Position numbers and translations under genes: made by a program
DNA from: Actinomycetes bacterium
GTDB lineage: Bacteria; Actinomycetota; Actinomycetes; Actinomycetales; Microbacteriaceae
Length of the DNA: 30,069 nucleotides
Assembly (NCBI GenBank): GCA_023450335.1
Contig: JAEXHA010000179.1
Coordinates: forward strand, 1 to 30,069
Reading direction: 5' to 3'
Notes under the pieces: generated by a model
What the model was told of the DNA's origin: nothing
What the model saw: the letters and a program-made list of their open reading frames with translations, nothing else
Databases searched by the model: none
Part shown: one piece after another, positions 16,982-26,067 of the stretch
Layout of the letters: each line of letters opens with the position of its first letter
Numbering within the stretch: position 1 is the stretch's first letter

Positions 16982-18535
16982 TCAGGCCGCGCGCCAGTGG
17001 GGTCGTTCGGGTGAGGGCGGTGGATCCCAGGCCCATTTCCACGGCGCCTTGGAGACCAGTGGGATCGGTGGGGCGGGCGTGTCGGGGGGTGGGTGGAGGA
17101 TGAACGCGTCTTTCCCGTCGCGCGTGATGCGCCAGCCTCGGTTGTGGAGCAGCAGGTGATGGTATTTACACAACAGGATGCCGCGGTCGATGTCGGTGCG
17201 GCCGCCGTCGGCGACGGGGTCGATGTGGTGGGACTCGCAGTACGAGGCGGGCAGGTCGCAGCCGGGCCACATGCACCCGCCGTCCCGCGCCGCCAGCGCC
17301 AGTCGCTGTTTGGGCTGGAACAGCCGATGCTCCCGCCCCGCGTCGAGCGGGTTTCCGCACGTGTCGACGGTGACCTCGGTGCCGCCGTGCATGCACAGGT
17401 TCCGGTCGATCACCGACCCGGCAAGCGGGTTTCCACGGTCTTCGGTGAACCCCGCCGCCAGCAGCCGCCCATAAGCATCACGGGGACCGGCGTCGTCGCC
17501 GTCGCCGCCAGGGTCTTTCACCACGAGCATCCGCACACCGGGCTGCCGGACGCCGAACACGTCTTTTGCGTCGGCGAGAGCACCGGCGCGCAGTACCGAC
17601 ATCACCAGGTCGTAGGCGAGCTGGTCGTTGCTTCGTGGATCCTGGCTCAGCTGGTCGGCGTGAGCGCGTTCTTCGGCCGTCATGAACCGGGGGCCGCCCC
17701 GGCGTGGCCGCAATCCGGAGTCGGTGATCGCGTCGACCCAGGCACCGTCCTCGTCATCGAACACGAAGCTGCCGCGCTTCTGCCCATCCCGGTCGAGCCA
17801 GGTCCGGAACGACCGGTTCTCGAACCGCCGCGCATACCGTTCTTCGGCCCCGACCGGGTCGATCGAGTCGCGCACCGCCCGCGCATGGGCCGCGAGATCC
17901 TCGACGGTGCGGTTCGCGGCATCGTCGACGAGCCTGGCCGCCGCGACCGCCCACACCCGCGCCGTGTCGGCCGTGTCGTCGTGAGGCTCCCCCAGTCCCC
18001 GCCGGATCACATCATGCTGCTGATCGGTGAGCCGTCGACCCAGATGCGCGTCACGCAGCACCGCCGTGAACGTCGGCGGCGGTGTCACCGCCGGCCGCTC
18101 GGCACCACCGGCATCCACGCCACCCTCGACACCCGGCTCGGCCTCGGGCCCGCCGGTCCCCGGCTCGGACCCGCCCTCGCGCAGGTCGATGGCCTCTTCG
18201 AGCAGCGCCTTGCCCACCCGCACCTGCCGCAGTGCGTCACCCTTCGACCCGCCTATGATGTCTTGAATCAGCGACGCCGGCGAGGCGTGCCCCTGCCCGG
18301 CGGCCAGCCCCTTCTGCCCGTCACGCCGCTGCGATCGATGCGCCGCGACCCCCGCCACGAGCGCCTGCAACCGGGCCACATCATTCGCGATGCCCGCCAG
18401 TTCGCGAGCGACCTCGACCACCGACCGGTTACTGAGCTCCAGCACCGCACCCGGCAGCTCCGCCGCCCCAACCCCCAGCTCAGCGAAGCACGACAACCGG
18501 TCCAACCGGCCCGCGATCTCCGCCAAAATGTTCAT
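16982..18535 (-). CDS. DUF222 / 13E12-repeat family protein with C-terminal HNH nuclease domain
   Basis: 517 residues from the ATG at 18535 (MNILAEIAGRLDRL). The frame is open further upstream, but that stretch is Arg-rich, lacks family features and overlaps the fhs end. The N-terminal half is the helical DUF222 region (NRSVVEVARELAGIANDVARL). It is interrupted by a Gly/Glu/Pro-rich low-complexity stretch (about residues 115-150). The HNH module near residues 420-468 reads CMWPGCDLPASYCESHHIDP, then DGGRTDIDRGILLCKYHH: two Cys pairs and the HH catalytic region are intact. Such genes occur in many copies in Microbacteriaceae and mycobacteria; their biological role is unproven, though mobile-element association is often suggested. 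No ribosome site precedes the ATG. TAGTAT ends four bases before it, so a leaderless mRNA is likely. Confidence 0.9.
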   Translation of the reverse strand: MNILAEIAGRLDRLSCFAELGVGAAELPGAVLELSNRSVVEVARELAGIANDVARLQALVAGVAAHRSQRRDGQKGLAAGQGHASPASLIQDIIGGSKGDALRQVRVGKALLEEAIDLREGGSEPGTGGPEAEPGVEGGVDAGGAERPAVTPPPTFTAVLRDAHLGRRLTDQQHDVIRRGLGEPHDDTADTARVWAVAAARLVDDAANRTVEDLAAHARAVRDSIDPVGAEERYARRFENRSFRTWLDRDGQKRGSFVFDDEDGAWVDAITDSGLRPRRGGPRFMTAEERAHADQLSQDPRSNDQLAYDLVMSVLRAGALADAKDVFGVRQPGVRMLVVKDPGGDGDDAGPRDAYGRLLAAGFTEDRGNPLAGSVIDRNLCMHGGTEVTVDTCGNPLDAGREHRLFQPKQRLALAARDGGCMWPGCDLPASYCESHHIDPVADGGRTDIDRGILLCKYHHLLLHNRGWRITRDGKDAFILHPPPDTPAPPIPLVSKAPWKWAWDPPPSPERPHWRAA

Positions 18536-18539
18536 ACGA

Positions 18540-18545
18540 ATACTA
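18540..18545 (-). promoter_or_regulatory. Possible -10 box for a leaderless DUF222/HNH transcript
   Basis: TAGTAT on the minus strand matches TANNNT and ends four bases before the ATG at 18535, placing transcription initiation at or very near the start codon. A partial -35 (TTCGAA) lies about 17-18 bases further upstream. Absence of any Shine-Dalgarno supports the leaderless reading. Confidence 0.4.
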
Positions 18546-18612
18546 TGACAGTACCCTCCGACATTCGAAGTTCTGAACGGATCCGCCTGTGGACAACTCT
18601 CCTTCCGGTCAC

Positions 18613-20355
18613 TCAGAACAACCCCGTGATGCGGCCGTCGTCGGTCACGTCGATCGATTCGGCGGCCGGGGCACCCGGCAACCCCGGCATGGTCATGATC
18701 GTTCCGCACACGAGCACCACGAACTGAGCGCCGGCAGCCAGTCGCACCTCGCGGATGTCGACGTGGTGTCCGCTCGGCGCCCCGCGCAGGGCGACATCGG
18801 TCGAGAACGAGTACTGGGTCTTGGCGATGCACACCGGCAGGTGGCCGTATCCGTCCTCCTGAAGTCGCGTGAGCTGGTCTCGCACCGACGTGGATGCCGT
18901 GATGCCGGCCGCGCCGTAGATCTTCGTCGCGATGGCTTTGGCCTTGTTCCAGAGCGACGCGTCATCGCGATATGTGAACCGCAGACCGCTGTCGCCGCCC
19001 GATCCGCTTGTGGCACCGGCATCCACCCCCAGTCCGGCATCCGCCCCCGGCTCGGCAGTCCGCGCGACATCGACCTCGCCCAGCACTGCCCGCGCCAGGT
19101 CTTCGGCGCCGGCACCTCCTTCGGTGAAGTGGCGCGCGGGCACCGCCGTGACACCGAGCCGCGCCGCACCCGCAATGAGGGCGTCGACCTCAGCGGGCGA
19201 GTCTTCGACGCGCTGGTTGATGGCCACGACGCAGCGCAGGCCGAACACCTCTCGCATGATGTGGATGTGGCGCTCGAGATTGACGAGACCCCGTTCGAGG
19301 GCGGCGACATCTTCGGTCGGCAAGTCGGCGACCGCGACGCCGCCGTGGTACTTCATGGCCCGGACGGTGGCGACGATGACGGCGGCAGCCGGGCGCAGCC
19401 CCGAGGTGCGGCACAGGATGTCGACGAACTTCTCGGCCCCGAGGTCGGCGCCGAAACCCGCTTCGGTGATCACGTAGTCCGCCAGGCGCAATGCCGATGA
19501 GGTGGCCATGAGCGAGTTGCACCCGTGCGCGATGTTCGCGAACGGACCGCCGTGCACGAACGCCGGTGTGTGCTCCAGGGTCTGCACGAGGTTGGGGGCG
19601 AGTGCGTCGCGCAGCAGAGCGGCCATCGCCCCATGCGCGTTCAGGTCGCTCGCGCGCACCGGCATCCGGTCTCTCGTGTATGCCACCACGATCCGGCCCA
19701 GCCGCTGCTTGAGGTCGGCGACGCTGGTCGCCAGGCAGAAGATCGCCATGACCTCGCTGGCCACGACGATGTCGAACCCCGACTCGCGCGGGTACCCGTT
19801 GCCGGTTCCGCCGAGCCCCGCGACGATGTCGCGCAGCGCCCGGTCGTTGACGTCGAGCACCCGCCGCCACGTCACCCGTCGAACGTCGATGCCCAACGTG
19901 TTGCCGTGGTGGATGTGGTTGTCGATCATGGCGGCGAGCAGGTTCGTGGCGACGCCGATGGCGGCGAAGTCGCCGGTGAAGTGCAGGTTGATGTCTTCCA
20001 TCGGCACGACCTGCGCGTATCCGCCGCCGGCCGCGCCACCCTTCATGCCGAACACGGGTCCCAGCGCCGGTTCACGCAGGCAGATCATGGCCTTCTTACC
20101 GAGCCGGGTCATCGCGTCGCCGAGTCCGACGGTCGTGGTGGTTTTGCCCTCGCCGGCGGGTGTCGGCGAGACGGCGGTCATGAGGATGAGCTTGCCCTGT
20201 GGCCGATCGGTCAGTCCGGCGAGATAGGGGAGTGCCACCTTGCCCTTGTACCGCCCGTACGGCACCACGGCCTCATCGGGAATGCCGAGGCCCTCGGCGA
20301 TGCGGGTCACCGGCCATAGATCGGCCTGCTGAGCGATCTCGATGCTGCTGATCAC
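18613..20355 (-). CDS. fhs: Formate-tetrahydrofolate ligase
   Basis: 580 residues from a GTG at 20355 with GGGAG six bases upstream; the frame continues to 20472 but that extension is Arg-rich and not family-like. The cytoplasmic enzyme joins formate to tetrahydrofolate with ATP to give 10-formyl-THF in one-carbon metabolism. Diagnostic segments are TPAGEGKTTTTVGLGDAM (P-loop, about residue 67) and GPVFGMKGGAAGGGYAQVVP, followed shortly by HFTGDFAAIGVATNLLAAMIDN. The PGLPG segment lies near the C-terminus (~565). It is 20-25 residues longer than usual because of an Ala/Gly/Asp/Ser-rich insertion (about 431-457) just before LRFTYRDDASLWNKA. The insertion contains two GGCATCC heptamers at DNA level. 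All conserved blocks are intact, so it should be active. Confidence 0.96.
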   Translation of the reverse strand: MISSIEIAQQADLWPVTRIAEGLGIPDEAVVPYGRYKGKVALPYLAGLTDRPQGKLILMTAVSPTPAGEGKTTTTVGLGDAMTRLGKKAMICLREPALGPVFGMKGGAAGGGYAQVVPMEDINLHFTGDFAAIGVATNLLAAMIDNHIHHGNTLGIDVRRVTWRRVLDVNDRALRDIVAGLGGTGNGYPRESGFDIVVASEVMAIFCLATSVADLKQRLGRIVVAYTRDRMPVRASDLNAHGAMAALLRDALAPNLVQTLEHTPAFVHGGPFANIAHGCNSLMATSSALRLADYVITEAGFGADLGAEKFVDILCRTSGLRPAAAVIVATVRAMKYHGGVAVADLPTEDVAALERGLVNLERHIHIMREVFGLRCVVAINQRVEDSPAEVDALIAGAARLGVTAVPARHFTEGGAGAEDLARAVLGEVDVARTAEPGADAGLGVDAGATSGSGGDSGLRFTYRDDASLWNKAKAIATKIYGAAGITASTSVRDQLTRLQEDGYGHLPVCIAKTQYSFSTDVALRGAPSGHHVDIREVRLAAGAQFVVLVCGTIMTMPGLPGAPAAESIDVTDDGRITGLF

Positions 20356-20396
20356 GGCTGCTCCCGTCCGCGGGCTCCGTCGCCCACGACGCCAGC

Positions 20397-20477
20397 CTAT
20401 GCGGCCGACTCCCGGCGCACCGCGCGAAACCGCGCGACGTCGTCGTCGAATGTCGCGACGGTCGCATCGCACGGCAT
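20397..20477 (-). CDS. Possible 26-residue small ORF after recQ
   Basis: An ATG at 20477, just past the recQ stop (TGAGATG context), opens a 26-codon frame ending with TAG at 20397. The peptide begins MPCDATVATFDDDVARFRAV and has a protein-like composition rather than the Arg-rich pattern of shadow frames. No homologue is recognised and no strong ribosome site exists beyond coupling to recQ termination. It may be a chance frame or a remnant. Confidence 0.2.
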   Translation of the reverse strand: MPCDATVATFDDDVARFRAVRRESAA

Positions 20478-20478
20478 C

Positions 20479-22554
20479 TCACCCCGCGGCGATGACCTCG
20501 AGCACGGCCTCGCCGTAGGCCTCGCGCTTCTTCGCACCGATGCCGGTGATGCCGTCGAGGTCGGCGAGCGTCGTCGGGCGGTGTTCGGCGAGCGCCCGCA
20601 GCGTCGCATCGCCGAAGACGATGTAAGCCGGCACGCCCTGCTCCTTCGCAGCGCCCGCGCGCCAGGCGCGCAGCTTCTCGAACAGGTCACGGTCGCCCTC
20701 GGGCAGCGAATCGGATGCCGCGGCCTTGCGCGAACGCGCCGTTGCCCCGCTGCGGCCGAGCACGTCGCGCCGCAGCGGCACCTCGGCCTCGCCCCGCAGC
20801 ACAGCCGCGCCCTCCTCGCCGACGGCCAGCACGCCGTACTCGCCGCGCGCCACGAGGATGCCGCGGGCCAGCAGCTGCCTGACCACCGAACGCCAGTCCT
20901 GGTCGGACAGATCGGATCCGAGTCCGTACGTCGCGAGCGTGTCGTGGCCCTGCTGGCGGATGCGCTCGGTCGAGGCTCCGCGCACGATATCGATGAGGTG
21001 ACCGGCGCCGAATGCCTGGTTGCGCTCGCGCTGCAGTCGAACGATCGTCGACAGCAGCTTCTGCGCGGCGACGGTGCCGTCGAAGGTGTCGGGCGTCGTC
21101 AGGCACGTGTCGCAGTTGCCGCAGGCACCCGATTCTTGGCCGAAGTAGCCGAGCAGGTTCTGGCGCCGGCATCCGACCGTCTCGCAGAGGGCGAGCATCG
21201 CATCGAGATGGTGCCCCATGCGCATCTTGTAGGTGCGGTCGCCGGGCGACTGGTCGATCAGGCGCCGCTGTTGCACGACGTCGCCCAGGCCGTACGCCAT
21301 CCATGCGACCGCCGGGTCGCCGTCGCGGCCGGCGCGCCCGGTCTCCTGGTAGTACCCCTCGACGGACTTGGGCAGATCGATGTGCGCGACGAACCGCACG
21401 TCGGGTTTGTCGATGCCCATGCCGAACGCGATCGTGGCGACCATCACGACCCCGTCGTCGCGCAGGAACCGCGACTGGTGCGCCGACCGCATCTCGGCGG
21501 GCAGCCCCGCGTGGTACGGAAGCGCGTCGATACCCTGCTTCTGCAGGTGGTCGGCGGTCTGCTCGACCGACTTGCGGCTGAGCGCGTAGACGATGCCGGC
21601 GGCACCGTCGGGCTGGCTGCGGATGAACTGCACGAGCTGGCGCCGAGGGTCGACCTTGGGCTCGATGCGGTACTGGATGTTGGGCCGGTCGAAGCTCGCC
21701 ACGAAGTGCTTCGCCTCGGGCAGGTGCAGTCGCTCGGTCAACTCCGTGTGCGTGGCGCGCGTCGCGGTGGCCGTGAGCGCCATGCGCGGCACGCCGGGGA
21801 AGCGCTGGTCGAGGTCGCCGAGCGCGAGGTAGTCAGGTCGGAAGTCGTGACCCCACTGCGACACACAGTGCGCCTCGTCGATCGCGATGACACTCAACTG
21901 CGCCTGCTGCAGCAACCGGGTGGTCGCCCCGGCGGACAGTCGTTCAGGAGCGACGTAGAGCAGATCGAGCTCACCGGCCAGCAGCGCCTGTTCGACCCCC
22001 GCCCGCTCGCCGGCGGACTGCGTCGAGTTCAGGTAGGCAGCCCGCACGCCGTTGGCCACGAGCGCGTCGACCTGATCGTGCATGAGGGCGATGAGCGGCG
22101 AGATGACCAGGCCCGTGCCCGGTCGCACGAGTGCGGGCACCTGGTAGGTGATCGATTTGCCGCCGCCCGTCGGCATGAGCACGACCGCGTCGCCGCCGGC
22201 GATCACGTGCGAGACGATGTCGGCCTGGTCGCCGCGGAAAGCGTCGTAGCCGAAGACTTCTTTGAGGACGGCGCCGGGGTCGGCTCCGGTGTGATCGCGC
22301 CGGTCGAGGGTGAGAACGGATGCCGGCACGGCAGCCGGTGAGGTCCGCTCGTACCCGCGGGAGACGGCATCGCCGCCGGGCGCGGCGGCGGGACCGGCCG
22401 CCGCACTGCGCGTGGCCCTCGCGAGGGCGCCCGCGTAACCGTCGAAGGCGGGATCGGGAGGGGGCGGCGCGTCGTGGTCGTCCGGCGGCGTCAGCTCATC
22501 GGGATCCCACGGAACGTCCGCATAGGGGTCGTCGCTGTAGCCGGCGTCACTCAC
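20479..22554 (-). CDS. recQ: ATP-dependent DNA helicase RecQ
   Basis: 691 residues, GTG start at 22554 with only a weak, distant GGAG upstream. RecQ is a 3'-5' helicase acting in recombination and fork repair. A Pro/Asp/Ala-rich leader (~85 residues) is followed by the helicase core: LMPTGGGKSITYQ (Walker A, ~130), AIDEAHCVSQWGHDFRPDY (DEAH, ~225), TATATRATHTELTERL, and the second RecA lobe with ETGRAGRDGDPAVAWM. The zinc-binding subdomain Cys residues are in CETVGC and CGNCDTC (~460-485). A winged-helix RQC region precedes a C-terminal HRDC domain (about 625-688, ending GITGIGAKKREAYGEAVLEVI). All expected domains are present and in order. It appears to be transcribed from its own promoter in the 22555-22762 gap. 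Confidence 0.96.
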   Translation of the reverse strand: MSDAGYSDDPYADVPWDPDELTPPDDHDAPPPPDPAFDGYAGALARATRSAAAGPAAAPGGDAVSRGYERTSPAAVPASVLTLDRRDHTGADPGAVLKEVFGYDAFRGDQADIVSHVIAGGDAVVLMPTGGGKSITYQVPALVRPGTGLVISPLIALMHDQVDALVANGVRAAYLNSTQSAGERAGVEQALLAGELDLLYVAPERLSAGATTRLLQQAQLSVIAIDEAHCVSQWGHDFRPDYLALGDLDQRFPGVPRMALTATATRATHTELTERLHLPEAKHFVASFDRPNIQYRIEPKVDPRRQLVQFIRSQPDGAAGIVYALSRKSVEQTADHLQKQGIDALPYHAGLPAEMRSAHQSRFLRDDGVVMVATIAFGMGIDKPDVRFVAHIDLPKSVEGYYQETGRAGRDGDPAVAWMAYGLGDVVQQRRLIDQSPGDRTYKMRMGHHLDAMLALCETVGCRRQNLLGYFGQESGACGNCDTCLTTPDTFDGTVAAQKLLSTIVRLQRERNQAFGAGHLIDIVRGASTERIRQQGHDTLATYGLGSDLSDQDWRSVVRQLLARGILVARGEYGVLAVGEEGAAVLRGEAEVPLRRDVLGRSGATARSRKAAASDSLPEGDRDLFEKLRAWRAGAAKEQGVPAYIVFGDATLRALAEHRPTTLADLDGITGIGAKKREAYGEAVLEVIAAG

Positions 22555-22762
22555 CCGGTCAACGATAGCTCCGGCATCCGACAGCGGGGCCGGTTTCCCC
22601 TACCGGGTGCGGCACTTCGTGCATGCCCTCCGTCCCCCTCCTGCAACTCACCCACGCTGACGCCCGGGGACGGTTTCCGAGCGACCCGGCATACTCGGGG
22701 TCGCGGGGGCGGCAGCCCCGGCCCGGCGAGTGGGATGCGCTCAGCGACGGCTGACGGACGTG
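22555..22762. other. Intergenic gap between recQ and the DUF1697 gene, with inverted repeat
   Basis: This 208-base gap should hold the recQ promoter and the end of the DUF1697 transcript. The clearest structure is GCGACCC (22681-22687), ten bases, GGGTCGC (22698-22704), a perfect seven-base inverted repeat about 60-80 bases past the DUF1697 stop. No T run follows, so it is at best a weak terminator. No convincing promoter boxes or coding frame were found. Confidence 0.35.
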
Positions 22763-23299
22763 TCAGCACCACTTCGCGGCGACGGTCTGGATGACGTTCA
22801 CGTTGCGGTTGGTGGCGGTGCCGAGCAGGCGGGCAGCGCTCAGCGGGTCGACGCGGCCGTTCTGGTAGCCGGGGGTGAGAAGGGCGTGGGCGGCCCGGTC
22901 ACGGACGAGCATCTGACCGTGTTCGGAGCGGGTGGCCTCGACGGCCGACCGCTGCTCAGCACCCAGGGGTTCCTTCAACAGGTACACGTAGTGGCGCGCG
23001 AGCCCCGGGTTCTCGGCGCCGATCTGGGCCGCCTCGGCGGCGAGGTCGGCGAACTCCGCCGCGGTGAAGGTGATGGCCGGCACGTCGAAGCCGCGGTCGG
23101 CCAGAAAGGCCTGCTCGAGCAGCGTCTCGATGCGAGCGCGCGAGCGCATGCGCGTCTCGAACCGCACATTGCCGGTGTTGATGTGCGTCGCGACGTCTTC
23201 GAACCCGAGCGCGGCGACGACCCGCTGGATGTCCGTCTTCGGGAAGACCCGCTTCGCCCCGAGATTGATGGCGCGGAGAAACGCGAGCCGAACGGTCAT
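22763..23299 (-). CDS. DUF1697 domain-containing protein
   Basis: 178 residues from the ATG at 23299 (MTVRLAFLRAINLGAKRVFP), the usual start of the DUF1697 family; the frame extends to 23371 but without family-like sequence. Recognisable blocks are AFLRAINLG at the N-terminus, FEDVATHINTGNVRFET (about 34-50) and the C-terminal RLLGTATNRNVNVIQTVA. Length is typical. The family is found in many bacteria as a small cytoplasmic protein of unknown function. Upstream GAGG lies about twelve bases before the ATG and GGGG nearer to it. It lies 78 bases downstream of the helicase gene on the same strand and may be transcribed with it. Confidence 0.9.
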   Translation of the reverse strand: MTVRLAFLRAINLGAKRVFPKTDIQRVVAALGFEDVATHINTGNVRFETRMRSRARIETLLEQAFLADRGFDVPAITFTAAEFADLAAEAAQIGAENPGLARHYVYLLKEPLGAEQRSAVEATRSEHGQMLVRDRAAHALLTPGYQNGRVDPLSAARLLGTATNRNVNVIQTVAAKWC

Positions 23300-23377
23300 C
23301 GCCCCATTGTGCCTCTCGATCGCTGCGCGCGACACCGTGGGCTCGTCCGTGCGACGGCGCCGCTGCGGCACTGGGTC

Positions 23378-25870
23378 TCAGAGCCGCACGACTTCGGTGA
23401 CGCGCACCACGGCGGTGCCCTGGTCGATGGATGCCAGAAGGTCGACCTCCGCGCGGATGCGCCAGTCGTGGTTGCCCTCAGGGTCGTCGATGGTCTGCTC
23501 GACGCGCCACACGTCGGCCTCTTCCGTGATCCGGCACAGGCGCGGCGAGCGCGCCGGTCCGCCGGTGAGGATCTCGTCGTGCTCGTCGTAATAGGCGTCC
23601 AGGGCGCCGGGCCACCCGGCATCCGGATCGAGTTCGACCAGTTCGTCGTCGCGCTGCAGGGCCGCCAGCTGCACGCGGCGGAACAGCTCGTTGCGCACGA
23701 GCACCGTGAACGCGCGCCGGTTGGTGAGGATCGACGGCGGCGCGGGAGGCACGACGGGCGCTTCGGGGTCTTCGGCGGGATTGACCAGGGCCTCCCACTC
23801 ATTGACGAGGCTCGAGTCCACCTGGCGGACGAGCTCGCCGAGCCACTCGATGACGTCCATCAGCTCGTCGGTGCGGGCTTCGGCCGGCACCGTCTGCCGG
23901 ATCGCCCGGAAGGCGTCGCTGAGATATCGCAGCACCAGGCCCTCGCTGCGGCCCAGCTCATAGAACGAGACGAACTCAGCGAACGACATGGCTCGTTCGA
24001 ACATGTCGCGGACCACGGACTTCGGCCGCAGCTCGAAGTCGCGCACCCACGGCTGGCTCGACGCGAAGACCTCGAACGACTGGGCCAGCAGTTCGTCGAG
24101 GGGCTTGGGATGGGTGACCGCTTCGAGCAGTTCCATGCGCTCGTCGTATTCGATGCCCTCCTGCTTCATCGCGCCGATCGCCTCGCCGCGAGCCTTGTGC
24201 TCCTGCTGGTTCAGAATCGCGCGGGGGTCGTCGAGCGTCGCCTCGATGACGCTCACCACATCGAGCGCATAATGCCCGGTGCCGGCCGCCCCGGGCGCGT
24301 CGTCCGGGTCGAGCAGGTCGATGGCGGCGAGCGCGAAGGGTGACAGGGGCTGGTTGAGTGCGAAGTTCGGCTGCAGGTCGACGGTGAGGTGGATGCCGGA
24401 GTCCAGCACCTCGACGATTCCGGCGTCCACAAGGGTGCGGAAGATCGCGATCGCACGGCGGGCGAGCGCGTATTTCCGAGCACGCGGCTCGTGATTGTCG
24501 AACACGAGCGCGCGCACGTTGGCGAACACGTCGCCGCCGCGGCCGATGATGTTGATGAGCATGGCGGCCGTCAGCTGCAGGTGCGGCACGAGTGGTTCGG
24601 GCTGCGCCTCGACGAGCCGCTCGAACGACCCCTGACCCCAGTTGACGGCCCCGACGGGCGCCTTCTTTCGCACGATCTTCTTGCGCTTGGCCGCGTCGTC
24701 GCCGGCCTTCGCGAGGGCGACCGCGTTCTCGATCTCCCACTCCGGCGCCATCACGACGACGTTGCCGTACGGGTCGAACCCTGCCCGGCCCGCACGCCCG
24801 GCCACCTGGTGGAATTCGCGGGCGGTCAGCTGCCGCATCTTGGTGCCGTCGTACTTCGCCAGGGCGGTCACGACGACGGTGCGGATGGGCACGTTGATCC
24901 CCACACCGAGCGTGTCGGTGCCGCAGATCACCCGCAGCAGCCCGCGCTGTGCGAGGGTCTCGACCAGTCGCCGGTAGCGGGGCAGCATGCCCGCGTGATG
25001 GATGCCGATGCCCGCACGCACCAGTCGCGACAGCGTCTTGCCGAACCCGGTCGTGAACCGGAAGCCTCCGATAGCCGCCGCGATCGCATCGCGCTGCTCG
25101 CGCGTGGACACTTTCGCGCTCGACAGCGCCTGCGCCCGCTCGACGGCTGCCGCCTGCGAGAAGTGGACGATGTAGACGGGCGTCTCGTGCTCTTCGAGCA
25201 GCGCGCCGACCACCTCGTGCACGGGACGGCGCTCGTAGGAGAAGTGCAGCGGCACGGGGCGCTCCACCCCGGTGATCTGTGCGACGGGGCGCTCGGTGCG
25301 ACGCTCGAGGTCGGCGACGATGTCCGTCACATCACCGAGCGTCGCCGACATCAGCAGGAACTGGGCGCGCGGCAGGGTCAGCAGCGGCACCTGCCACGCC
25401 CAGCCGCGCTCCGGGTCGCCGTAGTAGTGGAACTCGTCCATGACGACCTGGTCGACCGCGGCATCCGCCCCCTGCCGCAGCGCGATGTTCGCGAGGATCT
25501 CGGCGGTGCAGCACACGATCGGCGCCTCGGGGTTCACCGACGAGTCGCCGGTGACCATGCCCACGTTCTCGGCGCCGAAGATCTCGGCGAGCGCGAAGAA
25601 CTTCTCGCTCACGAGCGCCTTGATCGGCGCCGTGTAATACGAGCGGCCGCCCGATGCCAGGCACGCGGCGTGCGCGGCGACGGCGACGAGCGACTTGCCG
25701 GTACCGGTGGGGGTCGACAGCACCACGTGGGCGCCCGAGGCGAGCTCCATGACCGCCTCGTCTTGCGCCGGGTAGAGCGTGATGCCCTGTGCGGTCGTCC
25801 AGTCGGCGAAGCCGTCGTAGACCGTGTCCGCCGACGCGCCGGCCGGGATCGCGTCAGTGAGGGAGGTCAT
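23378..25870 (-). CDS. DEAD/DEAH box helicase with DUF3516-type C-terminus (Ski2-like)
   Basis: 830 residues from the ATG at 25870 (MTSLTDAIPAG), preferred over a GTG at 25936 because the intervening 22 residues look non-conserved. The ribosome site is weak in both cases. Motifs in order: STPTGTGKSLVAVAAH (Walker A, ~55), MDEFHYYGDPERGW (DEFH, ~145), LLMSATLGD (motif III, ~173), GTDTLGVGINVPIRTVV (~320) and HQVAGRAGRAGFDPYGN (motif VI, ~357). The remaining ~450 residues are a helical region matching DUF3516. This architecture is common in Actinobacteria and resembles Ski2/Mtr4-type RNA helicases or Lhr-like nucleic-acid helicases; the actual substrate is not known. All catalytic motifs are intact. 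Confidence 0.92.
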   Translation of the reverse strand: MTSLTDAIPAGASADTVYDGFADWTTAQGITLYPAQDEAVMELASGAHVVLSTPTGTGKSLVAVAAHAACLASGGRSYYTAPIKALVSEKFFALAEIFGAENVGMVTGDSSVNPEAPIVCCTAEILANIALRQGADAAVDQVVMDEFHYYGDPERGWAWQVPLLTLPRAQFLLMSATLGDVTDIVADLERRTERPVAQITGVERPVPLHFSYERRPVHEVVGALLEEHETPVYIVHFSQAAAVERAQALSSAKVSTREQRDAIAAAIGGFRFTTGFGKTLSRLVRAGIGIHHAGMLPRYRRLVETLAQRGLLRVICGTDTLGVGINVPIRTVVVTALAKYDGTKMRQLTAREFHQVAGRAGRAGFDPYGNVVVMAPEWEIENAVALAKAGDDAAKRKKIVRKKAPVGAVNWGQGSFERLVEAQPEPLVPHLQLTAAMLINIIGRGGDVFANVRALVFDNHEPRARKYALARRAIAIFRTLVDAGIVEVLDSGIHLTVDLQPNFALNQPLSPFALAAIDLLDPDDAPGAAGTGHYALDVVSVIEATLDDPRAILNQQEHKARGEAIGAMKQEGIEYDERMELLEAVTHPKPLDELLAQSFEVFASSQPWVRDFELRPKSVVRDMFERAMSFAEFVSFYELGRSEGLVLRYLSDAFRAIRQTVPAEARTDELMDVIEWLGELVRQVDSSLVNEWEALVNPAEDPEAPVVPPAPPSILTNRRAFTVLVRNELFRRVQLAALQRDDELVELDPDAGWPGALDAYYDEHDEILTGGPARSPRLCRITEEADVWRVEQTIDDPEGNHDWRIRAEVDLLASIDQGTAVVRVTEVVRL

Positions 25871-26067
25871 CCATCGAGTCTGCCGGATGCCGGTGTCGAT
25901 CGCGTCCGCGGTATCGCCCGAACCGTGCACGGTCACGGCTCATCTGGCGCCCCGCGCTCTGGCCCGACCCGCGCGGCACCGAGCAGCGGCATCCTCCCCT
26001 CTCTGGTGCAATGCCGCTGGCCGCGCCTACGGTGGAGGCACCCGCACCATCGAGCAGAGGAGCCGCC
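25871..26067. promoter_or_regulatory. Divergent promoter region, helicase (leftward) and acetyltransferase (rightward)
   Basis: 197 bases between oppositely oriented starts, so both promoters must lie here. For the rightward operon TACGGT (26028-26033) fits TANNNT, with TGGTGC 18 bases upstream as a poor -35. A leftward promoter could not be placed. No operator-like palindrome was noticed. Confidence 0.35.

Noticed and set aside
16940..16985. Imperfect ~20-base direct repeat (GGCGGCGCTC ... CGCTCAGG twice) at the end of the DUF222 gene
   Set aside because: Short, GC-only and imperfect; not distinguishable from background in such DNA.
18540..18575. Possible LexA/SOS box upstream of the DUF222/HNH gene (TTCGAA and GTTCAGAAC nearby)
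   Set aside because: Spacing and half-sites do not match the actinobacterial TCGAAC-N4-GTTCGA pattern; the short palindromes are probably chance.
17093..18727. 544-codon plus-strand frame opposite the DUF222/HNH gene
   Set aside because: Shadow of the HNH gene; the opposite strand shows intact HNH motifs and this frame shows none.
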